64,000 nucleotides of DNA, taken from NCBI RefSeq assembly GCF_030418165.1, contig NZ_JAUHTQ010000002.1, forward strand, positions 310,001-374,000, read 5' to 3'. Each line of letters opens with the position of its first letter. Position 1 is the stretch's first letter. Shown here piece after piece: positions 1-8,855 of this stretch. The position numbers and the translations under genes were made by a program. The stretch is from Ureibacillus aquaedulcis. GTDB taxonomy: Bacteria > Bacillota > Bacilli > Bacillales_A > Planococcaceae. Under the pieces are notes generated by a model. That model was not told the origin of the DNA. It saw nothing but the letters and a program-made list of their open reading frames with translations, and ran no database searches.

Positions 1-98
1 TATTTCATGACCAAGGGGTTTGAAGAATATTCATAAACCTCCTCTACGTCATCGATTATAAACTTTCGAATTAGTAATCTATTGCTTTCCAGGTACAT
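1..98 (-). CDS. GNAT acetyltransferase, N-terminal fragment
   Basis: The first 98 bases, read on the minus strand, give an open frame of 32 codons that runs off the window edge. It begins MYLESNRLLIRKF and continues with DDVEEVYEY. The pattern 'E(S/T)xRLLIRxF...D' is the usual first strand and helix of RimJ/RimL-type GNAT N-acetyltransferases, which move an acetyl group from acetyl-CoA to an amine. The start at 98 is uncertain. A strong AAGGAGG lies further upstream (about 163-169), and the frame stays open from there without an ATG, GTG or TTG, so a longer product from an unusual start is possible. Substrate unknown. Confidence 0.6.
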   Translation of the reverse strand, partial: MYLESNRLLIRKFIIDDVEEVYEYSSNPLVMK

Positions 99-236
99 TC
101 CAACTACTCCAATCTCGTATATTCTATGCAGCTTTACAGTAATTCTATTAACCTTAAAAGATTTCCTCCTTAAATTAACTTCTAAATAAAATAAAATTTT
201 TATAAGTTAGTTCTTAATCATTTATTTAGGGATAGA

Positions 237-265
237 TTGACATTCTCCAAAAAAATGAATATACT
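237..265 (+). promoter_or_regulatory. Sigma-A promoter of ABC-F leader transcript
   Basis: TTGACA (237-242) and TATACT (260-265) are separated by exactly 17 bases, a near-consensus vegetative promoter. Transcription would start near 272 and cover the leader ORF at 298 and the attenuator at 428-492 before reaching the ABC-F gene. Confidence 0.8.
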
Positions 266-297
266 GAAAATAATTGTTATGATCGGAGGTGAAAAGA

Positions 298-432
298 ATG
301 AATACATTAGCTGTGACGACATGTGTAAATAATGATCGTTTTCTTTATTTTTCACGTGTCATTACTTTCGATTTTGCGCCTAACGGGATTCGTATGCCCT
401 TTTTTAGACAAAAAAATCGAAAACACAGCTGA
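298..432 (+). CDS. 44-residue leader peptide upstream of ABC-F gene
   Basis: An ATG preceded by GGAGGTGAAAAGA opens a 44-codon frame (MNTLAVTTCVNNDRF... to ...RQKNRKHS, stop at 430-432). It lies between a strong promoter and a transcription terminator, 118 bases before an ABC-F gene. Antibiotic-resistance ABC-F genes of Firmicutes (for example vmlR of Bacillus subtilis and lmo0919 of Listeria) are known to be controlled by upstream ORFs and premature termination. Here the stop codon lies inside the 5' arm of a potential antiterminator, which makes a ribosome-sensing role likely. The peptide has no recognisable domain and its function is probably its own translation. Confidence 0.7.
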   Translation: MNTLAVTTCVNNDRFLYFSRVITFDFAPNGIRMPFFRQKNRKHS

Positions 433-492
433 TTAACCATTCTTTTCACAAGTTTCAGGAAAAGACTGCTTGTTAATCGAGCAGTCTTTTTT
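428..492 (+). terminator. Attenuator: antiterminator/terminator of ABC-F gene
   Basis: The terminator has an 11-bp perfect stem (460-470 with 480-490), a 9-base loop and a following T run. An alternative 10-bp pairing joins 428-437 (GCTGATTAAC) to 472-482 with a single bulged G at 479, and it would destroy the terminator. The 5' arm overlaps the leader ORF stop codon. A ribosome finishing the leader would mask it and favour termination, while a ribosome stalled earlier would leave it free and favour read-through. The pairings are seen; the mechanism is inferred. Confidence 0.75.
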
Positions 493-550
493 GTATTCAA
501 AAATTGACGACTTAGATGGTTTCGCTGTGTAAAAAATGGAGGAACACACA

Positions 551-2374
551 GTGGCTATTAAAGCAGAAAATATTACAAAAATATACGGTGGTACCGTAAT
601 CTTCGAAGGTTTAACAATGGAAATTCATGATGGAGAGCGTATAGCAATCGTAGGACGCAATGGCTGCGGGAAAACAACTCTTCTAAAACTTCTTGCCAAT
701 ACGGAGATGCCAGATGCAGGTAGGATTATAAAAAGAAAAGGTACATCAATTGGGTACTTGCACCAAATTCCACCTTATGCAAATGTACTCGCGAACGAAG
801 TGCTGAAAGAGGCCTTTACACCCCTTCTTTCCATGCAAGAAAAAATGCAGCAATTAGAATCAGAAATGGCAAAAACGGATCGGCTTGAAAAACTTCTAAA
901 ACAATATGGTGAAATACAAGAACAATTTATTGCCTTAGGGGGATATGAAATTGAAGCCAAAATTCAGATGATTGCAAATGGATTAGGGATTACTCCCCTT
1001 CTACAGACCCCTTTCCACCTTTTAAGTGGTGGTGAGAAAACGAAAGTAATGCTGGGGCAAATTCTTTTATTAAACCCACAGATCCTGTTATTGGACGAAC
1101 CGACGAACCATCTTGATATGAATTCAATCGAGTGGCTCGAGAAGTACCTAAGAAGTTATGAAGGAACTTTAATTGTTGTTTCCCACGATCGACAATTTAT
1201 GAATGAAGTGGTGACGAAAGTAATTGAGATTGAAAATGGAGAACCCCACATCTATGCAGGAAATTACGATGATTTCGTCAAACTGAGGGAAGCCAGGATT
1301 TTAAATGAGTTCTCCCAGTATGAAGAACAACAAAAGAAGATTACGAAGATGAAAGAAACGATAAAAAGATTAAAAATCTGGGCAAACGAAGCAAATCCTC
1401 CGAATGCCGCCCTGCACCGCCGGGCAAAAAGTATGGAAAAGGCGTTAGCGCGAATCGAGTTGGTTAAAAAGCCGATTATTGCAAAGAAGATGCAGCTTAA
1501 ACTCGAAATAAATGAACGAAGCGGCAAAGATGTGGTAATTTTAGAAAACGTGTCAAAAAAATATGACAAGGTCTTATTTGAAGAAATTTCCTTACAGCTG
1601 CACTGGCAAGATCGACTGGCAATCGTCGGGTTAAACGGAACCGGAAAATCCACTCTCCTGAAAATGATTTTAGAAGAAGTGGTACCGGATTCCGGCAAGG
1701 TTAAGGTCGGCAGTAACGTGAAAATCGGTTATTTATCGCAGAGCTTCGTGTACGAGGATAGCAATGCACGGTTAATCGATGTATTCCGTAAGGAAGTATC
1801 GATAACGGAAGGTGAAGCCCGCCATATTTTAGCGAAGTTTTTATTTTATGGGTACGATGTATTCAAGAAAGTGAAGGATTTAAGTGGTGGAGAGAAGATG
1901 AGGCTTCGATTGGCTCAGCTAATGCATAAGGATATAAACCTCCTGATACTCGACGAACCGACCAACCATTTAGATATTGAATCTAGGGAAGTCTTGGAAG
2001 AGACGGTCCAACATTTCAATGGCACCGTACTAGCAGTGTCACATGACCGCTATTTTTTAAATCAACTCTTCAAACGTATAGCATGGATTGAAGAGCAAAG
2101 GCTATTATTATATAACGGCAATTATCATTGGGCCAAAGAAAAACATGGCGAACGGAACATCGAAGAAACTCCACAGAGATTCGCAATAGCTGAAGTGCCA
2201 AAAAGGCAAAAGCCTAAAAGCATCTCCTTCGAAGAACAAATTGAGCTATTAGAGGAAAAAGTAAAAGTAGTCAAGGCTCGATATGCCGAAACCAACCAGG
2301 CTTCACACAAAAATGAGCTGGAAAAACTTGAAGATCGACTTGATGAACTTTTTTCGTTATGGGTCAATGAATAA
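551..2374 (+). CDS. ABC-F family ATPase, probable ribosome protection protein
   Basis: Soluble protein with two ABC ATPase domains and no membrane segments, as in the ABC-F family, which binds the ribosomal E site and rescues stalled or drug-bound ribosomes. Walker A motifs are GRNGCGKTT (about 35-43) and GLNGTGKST (about 358-366). Signatures LSGGEKTK and LSGGEKMRL are at about 158 and 443. Each half has LLLDEPTNHLD or LILDEPTNHLD. The inter-domain linker (about 250-300) is charged and helical with the IKRLKIWANEA segment, and a coiled coil forms the C terminus (about 560-607). GTG at 551 is chosen because GGAGG lies 8 bases before it; the ATG at 536 overlaps that site. The attenuated leader argues for an antibiotic-resistance type rather than a housekeeping type. 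Drug spectrum cannot be read from sequence. Confidence 0.88.
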   Translation: MAIKAENITKIYGGTVIFEGLTMEIHDGERIAIVGRNGCGKTTLLKLLANTEMPDAGRIIKRKGTSIGYLHQIPPYANVLANEVLKEAFTPLLSMQEKMQQLESEMAKTDRLEKLLKQYGEIQEQFIALGGYEIEAKIQMIANGLGITPLLQTPFHLLSGGEKTKVMLGQILLLNPQILLLDEPTNHLDMNSIEWLEKYLRSYEGTLIVVSHDRQFMNEVVTKVIEIENGEPHIYAGNYDDFVKLREARILNEFSQYEEQQKKITKMKETIKRLKIWANEANPPNAALHRRAKSMEKALARIELVKKPIIAKKMQLKLEINERSGKDVVILENVSKKYDKVLFEEISLQLHWQDRLAIVGLNGTGKSTLLKMILEEVVPDSGKVKVGSNVKIGYLSQSFVYEDSNARLIDVFRKEVSITEGEARHILAKFLFYGYDVFKKVKDLSGGEKMRLRLAQLMHKDINLLILDEPTNHLDIESREVLEETVQHFNGTVLAVSHDRYFLNQLFKRIAWIEEQRLLLYNGNYHWAKEKHGERNIEETPQRFAIAEVPKRQKPKSISFEEQIELLEEKVKVVKARYAETNQASHKNELEKLEDRLDELFSLWVNE

Positions 2375-2377
2375 TCT

Positions 2378-2420
2378 AAAACACTGCAGGTTCCATTAAG
2401 TGGAATCAGCAGTGTTTTTA
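2378..2420. terminator. Bidirectional terminator between ABC-F gene and thyA
   Basis: AAACACTGC ... GCAGTGTTTTT with an inner GGTTCCA/TGGAATC hairpin. T runs on both sides suit the two converging genes. Confidence 0.8.
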
Positions 2421-2435
2421 TAGTTCATAAACAAT

Positions 2436-3392
2436 TTAGACCGCAATCGGTGCCTTTATCGCTGGATGTGGATTGTAATTTTCAACCGCTATATCTTCAA
2501 GCTCCATTTCAAAAATGGAAGACTTTTCGGTATTGATTTTTAATGTTGGCAACTCTTTCGGTTCTCTTGAAAGCTGTTCGTTAACCTGATCTAAATGGTT
2601 TAAATAGATATGTGTGTCACCAAAGCTATGGACAAATTCTCCTACCTCCAAGTTACATTCATGCGCAATTAGATGCGTTAGCAATGCGTACGATGCAATA
2701 TTGAACGGCACGCCTAAAAATACATCAGCACTGCGTTGATATAATTGACAAGAAAGCTTTCCATCCGCTACATAAAATTGGAAAAACGCATGACAGGGCG
2801 GCAATGCCATATCGTCCACTTCGGATGGGTTCCATGCAGTCACAATCAGGCGTCTTGAATCTGGATTCATTTTAATTTGATTAATTACTTTTTTTAGTTG
2901 GTCGATCGTGTCCCCTTTTGCGGTTGGCCAAGAACGCCATTGTTTCCCGTAAACTGGACCCAAGTCCCCATATTCTTTCGCAAACTCTTCGTCATTTATA
3001 ACTTTCTCGTTGAACTTTACCATTTCTACTTCAAGCACCTTGGCGAATTGTTCGTCATTTGCTGCACGTAAACCAAAGTCCGTCATGTCCGGTCCGTCAT
3101 AGCAATCAGATTCTACCCATTTTTTAAATGCCCATTCATCCCATATATGATTGTTATTCTGCAATAGATATCGAATATTTGTGTCCCCTTTAATGAACCA
3201 AAGCAATTCACTAGCTACCAGCTTAAAAGGAACACGCTTTGTTGTTAATAAAGGAAAGCCTTTCGATAGATCGAATCTCATTTGATGGCCAAATATACTG
3301 AGTGTACCTGTTCCAGTTCTATCTTCTTTTCTGACTCCAGTATCTAATATATGTTGTACTAAACCTAAATAGCTTGTATCTGGATGTTGCAT
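2436..3392 (-). CDS. thyA: Thymidylate synthase
   Basis: Converts dUMP to dTMP using methylenetetrahydrofolate. The 318-residue protein is of normal ThyA length. It shows the N-terminal [19 protein letters not shown] segment, the [10 protein letters not shown] arginine region, the catalytic cysteine in [12 protein letters not shown] (about residue 196), and the C-terminal [13 protein letters not shown] end that closes the active site. ATG at 3392 follows AGGAG by about 10 bases; an in-frame GTG lies 27 bases upstream but without a better ribosome site. No dihydrofolate reductase gene follows, although thymidylate synthase and dfrA are often neighbours in Bacillales. Confidence 0.96.
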   Translation of the reverse strand: MQHPDTSYLGLVQHILDTGVRKEDRTGTGTLSIFGHQMRFDLSKGFPLLTTKRVPFKLVASELLWFIKGDTNIRYLLQNNNHIWDEWAFKKWVESDCYDGPDMTDFGLRAANDEQFAKVLEVEMVKFNEKVINDEEFAKEYGDLGPVYGKQWRSWPTAKGDTIDQLKKVINQIKMNPDSRRLIVTAWNPSEVDDMALPPCHAFFQFYVADGKLSCQLYQRSADVFLGVPFNIASYALLTHLIAHECNLEVGEFVHSFGDTHIYLNHLDQVNEQLSREPKELPTLKINTEKSSIFEMELEDIAVENYNPHPAIKAPIAV

Positions 3393-3692
3393 TTCTACCA
3401 CTCTCCTATCTCTTCTCACTATTATACAGAAAATATGGTCAAAAAAAAGGAGGATTCCCCATCTAAAGGGTTTCTACAATGCGGGTGATGATGAATACTC
3501 GGAACTACTTAGTCCGGCCTCTTTTAGAAAATATAATGCAGTATTCTAATAGTCTGTTAAGAGGTCATCGTCTGTGCACAAAATCCTAGGCTATTCTATG
3601 AAAATTTGTCTCGTTATTGCAGCGATTTCAAGAGACGTGAAATAGGTGAATAATTACACTATAATAAATTTAATAGAATTGGAGGAATGTTC

Positions 3693-4178
3693 ATGTCCAA
3701 ATTAACACATTTCAACGAACAAGGCAGAGCTAAAATGGTTGATATATCCGAAAAAAAAGAGTCGGTTAGAACGGCGATTGCCCTCTCTTCCGTGAAAGTA
3801 AATAAAGAGATTTACGATGAGATAAGGAATGGTACAAACAAGAAAGGAGATGTGCTTGCAGTAGCACAGGTGGCGGGAATCATGGCAGCAAAACAAACTT
3901 CCAACATAATACCCATGTGCCATCCCATCTCTCTAACAAGTGTTAATATCACATTTGACTGGAACGTAGATCTAGAAAAAAATCACTATGAAATTGCCAT
4001 TCAAAGCGAAGTAAAAACGAAAGGATCCACCGGTGTAGAAATGGAGGCGCTAACTGCTGTATCCGCTGCTGCATTGACAGTTTATGATATGTGCAAAGCA
4101 GTAGATAAAAATATGATCATTGGGCCGACCATGCTAATGAAGAAGACCGGGGGCAAAAGTGGAGAGTTTCTTCGCTAA
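3693..4178 (+). CDS. moaC: Cyclic pyranopterin monophosphate synthase MoaC
   Basis: Second enzyme of molybdenum cofactor synthesis, acting after MoaA to form cyclic pyranopterin monophosphate. The 161-residue protein has the family landmarks MVDISEK, the [14 protein letters not shown] segment, the [14 protein letters not shown] motif and a C-terminal KTGGKSGEF with the conserved lysines. GGAGG at 3681-3685 fits ATG 3693; the ATG at 3687 is too close. It faces moaB, modB and modA, forming a molybdenum neighbourhood. moaA, moaD, moaE and moeA are not in the window. Confidence 0.95.
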   Translation: MSKLTHFNEQGRAKMVDISEKKESVRTAIALSSVKVNKEIYDEIRNGTNKKGDVLAVAQVAGIMAAKQTSNIIPMCHPISLTSVNITFDWNVDLEKNHYEIAIQSEVKTKGSTGVEMEALTAVSAAALTVYDMCKAVDKNMIIGPTMLMKKTGGKSGEFLR

Positions 4179-4181
4179 TTA

Positions 4182-4221
4182 GAAAAGCCAAATCCCCAAA
4201 ATTAAGGATTTGGCTTTTTGC
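4182..4221. terminator. Bidirectional terminator between moaC and moaB
   Basis: AAAAGCCAAATCC / GGATTTGGCTTTTT, a 13-bp perfect stem between two converging genes. Confidence 0.85.
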
Positions 4222-4222
4222 T

Positions 4223-4732
4223 TTAGCCGTCTTTTTTTAGTTCATTCACAATATGTACCAACTCCGGCAAGATTAATTTTTCCATTGCGAGCTTTACGGC
4301 CCCTGTTGAACCCGGAGTTGAAAATATAGCGGTCCCCTTTGCCACACCGCCAATAGCTCTTGATAGCATGCTGGCAGAGCCGATTTCTTCATAACTTAGC
4401 ATCCGAAATAATTCCCCGAAACCTGTTATAGGTCGATCAATTAATTCCTCCACAACCTCAAAAGTAACATCTCGCATAGATATTCCTGTTCCACCGTTTG
4501 TTAAGATCACATCTACATTGGAATCGTTGATACCTGAAAGGATTGTCGACCTGATGTCGCTCTGTTCATCTTTTACAATCAGATACTTTGTTATTTCAAA
4601 GAAATTTTTCGATAATAACTCACACATCATTCGACCGCTTTTATCGGTTTCAAATGTTCTGGTATCACTAATCGTGACAACCATAACCTTTACATCTTTC
4701 AGCCTGATTTTCTTATGCTCCTCGATACTCAT
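4223..4732 (-). CDS. moaB: Molybdenum cofactor protein MoaB/MogA family
   Basis: Molybdopterin-binding (MoCF-type) protein thought to adenylylate molybdopterin or assist metal insertion. The 169-residue sequence contains VVTISDTR, the binding loop TNGGTGISMRD and the STPGSTGAVKLAME segment, all typical of MoaB. A GGAGTGA ribosome site precedes the ATG. It converges on moaC and lies 96 bases downstream of modB on the same strand, so uptake and cofactor synthesis may share a transcript. Confidence 0.93.
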   Translation of the reverse strand: MSIEEHKKIRLKDVKVMVVTISDTRTFETDKSGRMMCELLSKNFFEITKYLIVKDEQSDIRSTILSGINDSNVDVILTNGGTGISMRDVTFEVVEELIDRPITGFGELFRMLSYEEIGSASMLSRAIGGVAKGTAIFSTPGSTGAVKLAMEKLILPELVHIVNELKKDG

Positions 4733-4828
4733 TGTTTAAGTCTCACTCCTAACTATTATCCACCACTAACCAGTGGTAGAAATGTGCACCATCATAATAT
4801 TTGCAAGTTTAGCATTCTCCATCATTCA

Positions 4829-5494
4829 CTAGTCGCTTCCATTTTCTTTAGAGCGAACAATATATAATAAGAAAAAAGCGAAAATGGTCATTGTGATAAC
4901 CCATGCCCATGCAAGGAACATGTCCCCACCATCTATCGCCATATAAATTGCGGTTGGAACTGTTTGTGTAACTCCCGGAATATTGCCTGCAAACATCAGA
5001 GTTGCGCCAAATTCACCTAGAGCTCTGGCACTACTTAATATACACCCTGCCAAAACTGCCTTTTTAGCAAGAGGAAGAGAAACTCGAATAAAAACCTGTC
5101 TCCTGCTTGCCCCTAAATCGATTGCCGCTTCTTCAATTTCCCTCTGTATACCCTGAAACCCCGCCTTTGCCGTTTGAAACATTAAGGGAAAAGCAACTAC
5201 ACTAGCCGCAATTACGGCTGCATACCATGAGAATATCATGGAGTGACCAAAAATTGATTTAATAAGTTTTCCAATCATACTCTGGTTCCCGAAGATCACG
5301 ATTAACAAAAAACCAATAACTGACGGAGGAAGAACTAAAGGAAGCATAAACAACGTTTCAAGCAAAACCTTGAACTTGAATTTTTTCCGGGCAAAAAGGT
5401 ATCCAAGCAAAGTTCCTGCCAGGATGACAATGACACTTGCTGCAAAGGTTATTGTAATTGATAATTGAATCGGTTCCCAAAACCGGTACCACAT
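4829..5494 (-). CDS. modB: Molybdate ABC transporter permease ModB
   Basis: Inner-membrane channel subunit of the molybdate importer. The 221-residue protein has about five hydrophobic segments and the EAA loop (EEAAIDLGASRRQVFIRVSL) that docks the ATPase, followed by ALGEFGATLMFAGNIPG, a ModB hallmark. It follows modA. No ModC ATPase gene is adjacent, so the ATPase must be encoded elsewhere or be shared. Confidence 0.93.
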   Translation of the reverse strand: MWYRFWEPIQLSITITFAASVIVILAGTLLGYLFARKKFKFKVLLETLFMLPLVLPPSVIGFLLIVIFGNQSMIGKLIKSIFGHSMIFSWYAAVIAASVVAFPLMFQTAKAGFQGIQREIEEAAIDLGASRRQVFIRVSLPLAKKAVLAGCILSSARALGEFGATLMFAGNIPGVTQTVPTAIYMAIDGGDMFLAWAWVITMTIFAFFLLYIVRSKENGSD

Positions 5495-5586
5495 TTATTT
5501 TCCCTCTATCCTAAACCAATTTCGACTTTGCCTAATGGAGACCATGAAATGCATTAAGCAGGAATTACAGCAATTAAACCACAACT

Positions 5587-6360
5587 TTAACGAATGAAGG
5601 TAAATCCGTATTTAGCCCATATCTCCTTACCTTCATCACTTTGTAAAAAATCATAAAATTGTTTTGCCGCTGTTGGAGAATCCGTATTTTGAATAATGCC
5701 AATAGGGTATGTAATTGAATCATGACTGTCCTCATCCAAAGTCACTGCTATTTTGACTTTATCAGAATTAATCGCGTCCGTTTTATAGACAAATCCTGCT
5801 TGTACATTTCCCGTCTCCACATATGTAAGCACTTGCCTTACATCCTTGGCATATACAAGCTTTCCTTCGATAGTTGACCATAAATCAAAATATTTTAGTG
5901 ATTGTTCTGCATAACTGCCTGCTGGAACAGTGGATGGTGTGCCAATTGAGATTTTCTCAACTTCACTTGATTTTAAATCATCAAGATTTTCTAGATGCTG
6001 CTTTCCATTACTAGTCGTTACCAAAACAAGCTCATTACTAATAAATGCAGCACTTTCTTGTATAAATCCTTTGGTACTCAGTTCATCAAATTTCTCTCTC
6101 GACGCCGATATAAACAAGTCCACTGGTGCTCCCTGCTCAATTTGCTTCACCAACGAGCCGGTTGCCCCAAAGTTATATTGGATGGCTAGATTCGATGGTT
6201 TGTTATTGAACTCTGCGGCCATTTCTTCCAGTACATCCTGCAAACTCGAAGCTGCAGAAATTGTCAAGACACCAGAATTTTCTTTTTCAGAACTGGCAGA
6301 CGCACATCCCCCAATGATGCAGGTTAAAATGATAGAGAAGATGGTTACTAGTTTCCTCAT
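5587..6360 (-). CDS. modA: Molybdate-binding lipoprotein ModA
   Basis: Extracytoplasmic molybdate-binding protein that feeds ModB. The ATG at 6360 follows AAGGAGT and gives a lipoprotein signal: MRKLVTIF, a hydrophobic stretch and lipobox IIGGC with Cys19. The mature part has the ligand-loop segment ISAASSLQDVLEEMA, then YNFGATGSLVKQIEQGAPVDLFISA, which are family landmarks. Total 257 residues, usual length. An in-frame upstream extension to 6519 lacks a ribosome site and is not used here. A TATAAT on the minus strand (6446-6451) could be the promoter -10. Confidence 0.95.
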   Translation of the reverse strand: MRKLVTIFSIILTCIIGGCASASSEKENSGVLTISAASSLQDVLEEMAAEFNNKPSNLAIQYNFGATGSLVKQIEQGAPVDLFISASREKFDELSTKGFIQESAAFISNELVLVTTSNGKQHLENLDDLKSSEVEKISIGTPSTVPAGSYAEQSLKYFDLWSTIEGKLVYAKDVRQVLTYVETGNVQAGFVYKTDAINSDKVKIAVTLDEDSHDSITYPIGIIQNTDSPTAAKQFYDFLQSDEGKEIWAKYGFTFIR

Positions 6361-6467
6361 AAAAATACTCCTTAAGGTTATCCGCCGATATAAGACCATT
6401 TTTTCTCTTTGCTGTTTGCAAACTGATATTACCGATTTTTTCCTTATTATATCGGATTTTAGACAAA

Positions 6468-6515
6468 TTAAAAAGGCGCTGCTCGTAATACCCTTACCTT
6501 GAGCAGCGCCTTTAA
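6468..6515 (-). terminator. Terminator downstream of the 63-residue gene
   Basis: GGCGCTGCTC / GAGCAGCGCC, a GC-rich 10-bp stem followed on the minus strand by TTTTTAATTT. It isolates modA from the small gene upstream of it. Confidence 0.85.
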
Positions 6516-6562
6516 TCAAATGTGTCTAAATCATCATACAATTCAAGTTGTTTTTCCAATTG

Positions 6563-6754
6563 TTATGTTGCCTCCCGTAATATCTGTTTGTTGTTTTCAA
6601 GAATTTGAAGAATTTGCTGTAGAACTTTTTCTTCTGTTTTAGGAGATGAATTGACCTCCTTCATAATAATTTTATTTAACTCCAAAATTGTGCTTACGTC
6701 GAGTTTATGTTTCTCTGCTAATTGAAACGCTCGCTCTAAATGACCGGTTATCAT
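6563..6754 (-). CDS. Hypothetical 63-residue helical protein
   Basis: GAGGAGG followed by 6 bases and ATG at 6754 gives a well-supported small gene that ends at its own terminator. The product (MITGHLERAFQLAEKHKL...) is hydrophilic, rich in Glu, Lys, Leu and Ile, and predicted entirely helical with heptad-like leucines. It has no signal peptide or cysteine. I do not recognise the family. It looks like a small regulatory or dimeric cytosolic protein, but that is only an impression. Confidence 0.65.
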   Translation of the reverse strand: MITGHLERAFQLAEKHKLDVSTILELNKIIMKEVNSSPKTEEKVLQQILQILENNKQILREAT

Positions 6755-6769
6755 CGGCATCCTCCTCAA

Positions 6770-7074
6770 TATTTTATATATTTATTTTACCTCGAAATGA
6801 AAAATTTTTCACTATTCAAAACAAAATAAATTATTTAATTGTAATTTACTCAGTTTATGCAATGGTTATTCATCTTGTCTCAACACTTTAGGAAAATGAA
6901 TTTATCCCAATTATTCAAAATAATGAATAAGTGTTTCGATCAAGGCTAAATGCTCATTTTTATTTTCTTTTTCAGGTATTTCGATTACCGACACAAAATA
7001 TCCATAATTTTTTCCTTACGAGACATGTATGGAATTCTATATAATAACGTCTATTGAACAAAAAGGAGTGTTGA
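6770..7074. other. Intergenic region, no gene seen
   Basis: Very AT-rich spacer between divergent genes. Short frames have no ribosome site. It presumably holds the promoters of both neighbours. Confidence 0.5.
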
Positions 7075-7077
7075 TTG

Positions 7078-7578
7078 ATGCCAACAACAAGAAAAGAAAG
7101 CTTATATTTTGGTTTGATTATGTGTTTTGGAATGGTATTGTTCATGACCATCTATAATTTATACCTTAATGGCATGTTAGGTAAAATTTCCTTTATCGGA
7201 GGAATCTCAAATTTCCTATTAGCATTTATTATTGCATTAATGCTTGATTTGTATATCGTAGGGCCTTATGCAAAGAAAATTGCCCTGAAATTGACTGCAA
7301 ATACAACGAAGGTAATTTATAAAGTTTTAGCAATTTCCACATGCATGGTGATTGGGATGGCTTTTTTCATGTCCATCTATGGTTTAATTACCACGTATAT
7401 CCATAATGGATTTGATTCCAACTCAGTTATTACGGAATTTATCTCAGTTTTCTTGAAAAACTTCATATTTGCCTTGCCATTACAAATCCTAGTAATGGGC
7501 CCAATCGTGCGTATTATATTTATTAAGTTCATTAAAAATGCCCAAAATGGCTTAACATTAAACGATACTGCGAACTGA
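7078..7578 (+). CDS. DUF2798-type membrane protein, two repeats
   Basis: AAGGAGTG precedes ATG 7078. The 166-residue protein has four hydrophobic segments arranged as two similar halves. 'GLIMCFGMVLFMTIYNLYLNG' in the first half corresponds to 'VIGMAFFMSIYGLITTYIHNG' in the second, and each half ends with a VGP or MGP-containing helix (LYIVGPYAKKIA; ILVMGPIVRIIF). This duplicated layout is that of DUF2798 proteins, whose function is not known. It stands alone with its own terminator. Confidence 0.7.
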   Translation: MPTTRKESLYFGLIMCFGMVLFMTIYNLYLNGMLGKISFIGGISNFLLAFIIALMLDLYIVGPYAKKIALKLTANTTKVIYKVLAISTCMVIGMAFFMSIYGLITTYIHNGFDSNSVITEFISVFLKNFIFALPLQILVMGPIVRIIFIKFIKNAQNGLTLNDTAN

Positions 7579-7601
7579 TCAAATCAGGGTTAGTATAAGG
7601 C

Positions 7602-7648
7602 ATAAGAAACCATTTTGAATTCTATTCTTAATGGTTTCTTATACTTTA
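7602..7648 (+). terminator. Terminator of DUF2798 gene
   Basis: ATAAGAAACCATT / AATGGTTTCTTAT, a 13-bp stem with a 15-base loop, 23 bases after the stop codon. Confidence 0.7.
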
Positions 7649-7781
7649 AGATGTATTTTTATTACTAAATTATTCGATCTGAACAGAAATATTTACAAAA
7701 CATTTACTTTCCTATTTCTAAAATATGGTAGAAAATAAAATGAGCTCGAAGTAAATTTTTTTATCTGGAAGGTGTGTACTT

Positions 7782-8138
7782 GTGGGATATTTTTTTGACT
7801 TTATTTTAGCAATTGTATTAACGGCATTATCTTACTACATCGGCAGCTATTTACTTAAGAAAGATTTATCAGCTTTTCAAGCACTTATAATTGGTACATC
7901 AGTTGTCTCACTTGGAGCAATTACTGAGGCCCTCAATGCACCGATGCCTTTAATTATATTAGTACCGTTCCCTGTTGGAATGCTTCTACTTTTTTTATTT
8001 TTGAAAGAATCCGTGAAAACCTGGTTCATAACATACTTATTCACTTTGGCTTTATACACTGTCATTCACGTACTCATGAGCTTCTTTTTTAAGTTTCATT
8101 CATTAATACCCGCATGGAAATTATCCGAATATCTCTAG
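7782..8138 (+). CDS. Hypothetical 118-residue membrane protein
   Basis: GGAAGGTGTG precedes a GTG start. The product is almost wholly hydrophobic with about four membrane segments and few charged residues, among them a KK pair after the first helix and a KESVK loop. I do not recognise the family. It is followed at about 100 bases by another small membrane protein gene on the same strand, so the two may be co-transcribed. Confidence 0.6.
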   Translation: MGYFFDFILAIVLTALSYYIGSYLLKKDLSAFQALIIGTSVVSLGAITEALNAPMPLIILVPFPVGMLLLFLFLKESVKTWFITYLFTLALYTVIHVLMSFFFKFHSLIPAWKLSEYL

Positions 8139-8235
8139 ATGGCGTTACGCAATAAAGGGAAATTACATTATTAAAGGTTTGAATGTAGTTCAAGGTTTTT
8201 TTTGTACAAATTATATGAAAGGGAGGATGTTTAAA

Positions 8236-8607
8236 ATGATCAATATTGGCTGGGGTTTTCTTTTATGGTTATTGGCTACGATTCTTTTTCGTTTTTTCGG
8301 GCAATTGCTACTGATTCCTGGCAATGAACTTTTAGTGATCGTTTCCTTTTTAATTGCACTCCCCTTAATAGCAATAGCTACATATCCTTACTATATTATC
8401 AGGAAAATACCTCAATCGAAACGCCTCTACACCTCTGTCCAAATTGCTCTTCCGGGAATGCTTTTAGACACACTAAGTATTATTTATTTTGAAAAGTTGT
8501 TTCCTAACTTGCACATAGATTCTTTGCCTTTCTTTGCTTCCTGGCTACTATGGGCATATAGCTTAATATTAATTTCAGGATTTCCGAAAAGAAGCAAATC
8601 CACTTAA
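8236..8607 (+). CDS. DUF5367-like small membrane protein
   Basis: GGGAGG at 8221-8226 with 9-base spacing supports ATG 8236 and a product of 123 residues with four membrane helices. The segment ATYPYYIIRKIPQSKRL followed by a GMLLDTLSIIYFEKLFPNL helix resembles DUF5367 family proteins of Bacillales; this is a recollection of family pattern, not a search. Function unknown. Confidence 0.6.
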   Translation: MINIGWGFLLWLLATILFRFFGQLLLIPGNELLVIVSFLIALPLIAIATYPYYIIRKIPQSKRLYTSVQIALPGMLLDTLSIIYFEKLFPNLHIDSLPFFASWLLWAYSLILISGFPKRSKST

Positions 8608-8702
8608 AGGGAGAGTTCTTTCAAGATGGCCTTACTTTAAGGAATAATCCGTAGTGTTAGAAAGGCACATTCCTTCACAAACTTGGAGATTTATATACAA
8701 GA

Positions 8703-8733
8703 AAAAACCGTCCTCCAATTTGGGAAGACGGTT
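8703..8733 (-). terminator. Terminator of M15 peptidase gene
   Basis: AAACCGTC / GACGGTTT stem; on the minus strand it is followed by TTTTTTC. Confidence 0.75.
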
Positions 8734-8855
8734 TAAGCTCATTGAGATAGATCAAAATCACTTTGAAAAATCATTAACTCAATTGCAGGTATACTTTTAA
8801 TCCTTAGCTAAAATTCTTGCGTATTTGTTCTTGTTTTAAAATGTTAAATTCAGGC

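Noticed and set aside
536-550. ATG 536 as start of the ABC-F gene
   Set aside because: The ATG overlaps the GGAGG that is ideally placed for GTG 551.
1264-1698. Antisense frame inside the ABC-F gene
   Set aside because: Shadow of a conserved coding region; no ribosome site and no family resemblance.
3421-3686. Molybdenum-cofactor riboswitch before moaC
   Set aside because: The interval has weak hairpins but nothing that matches the Moco RNA core, and these RNAs are not expected in this group.
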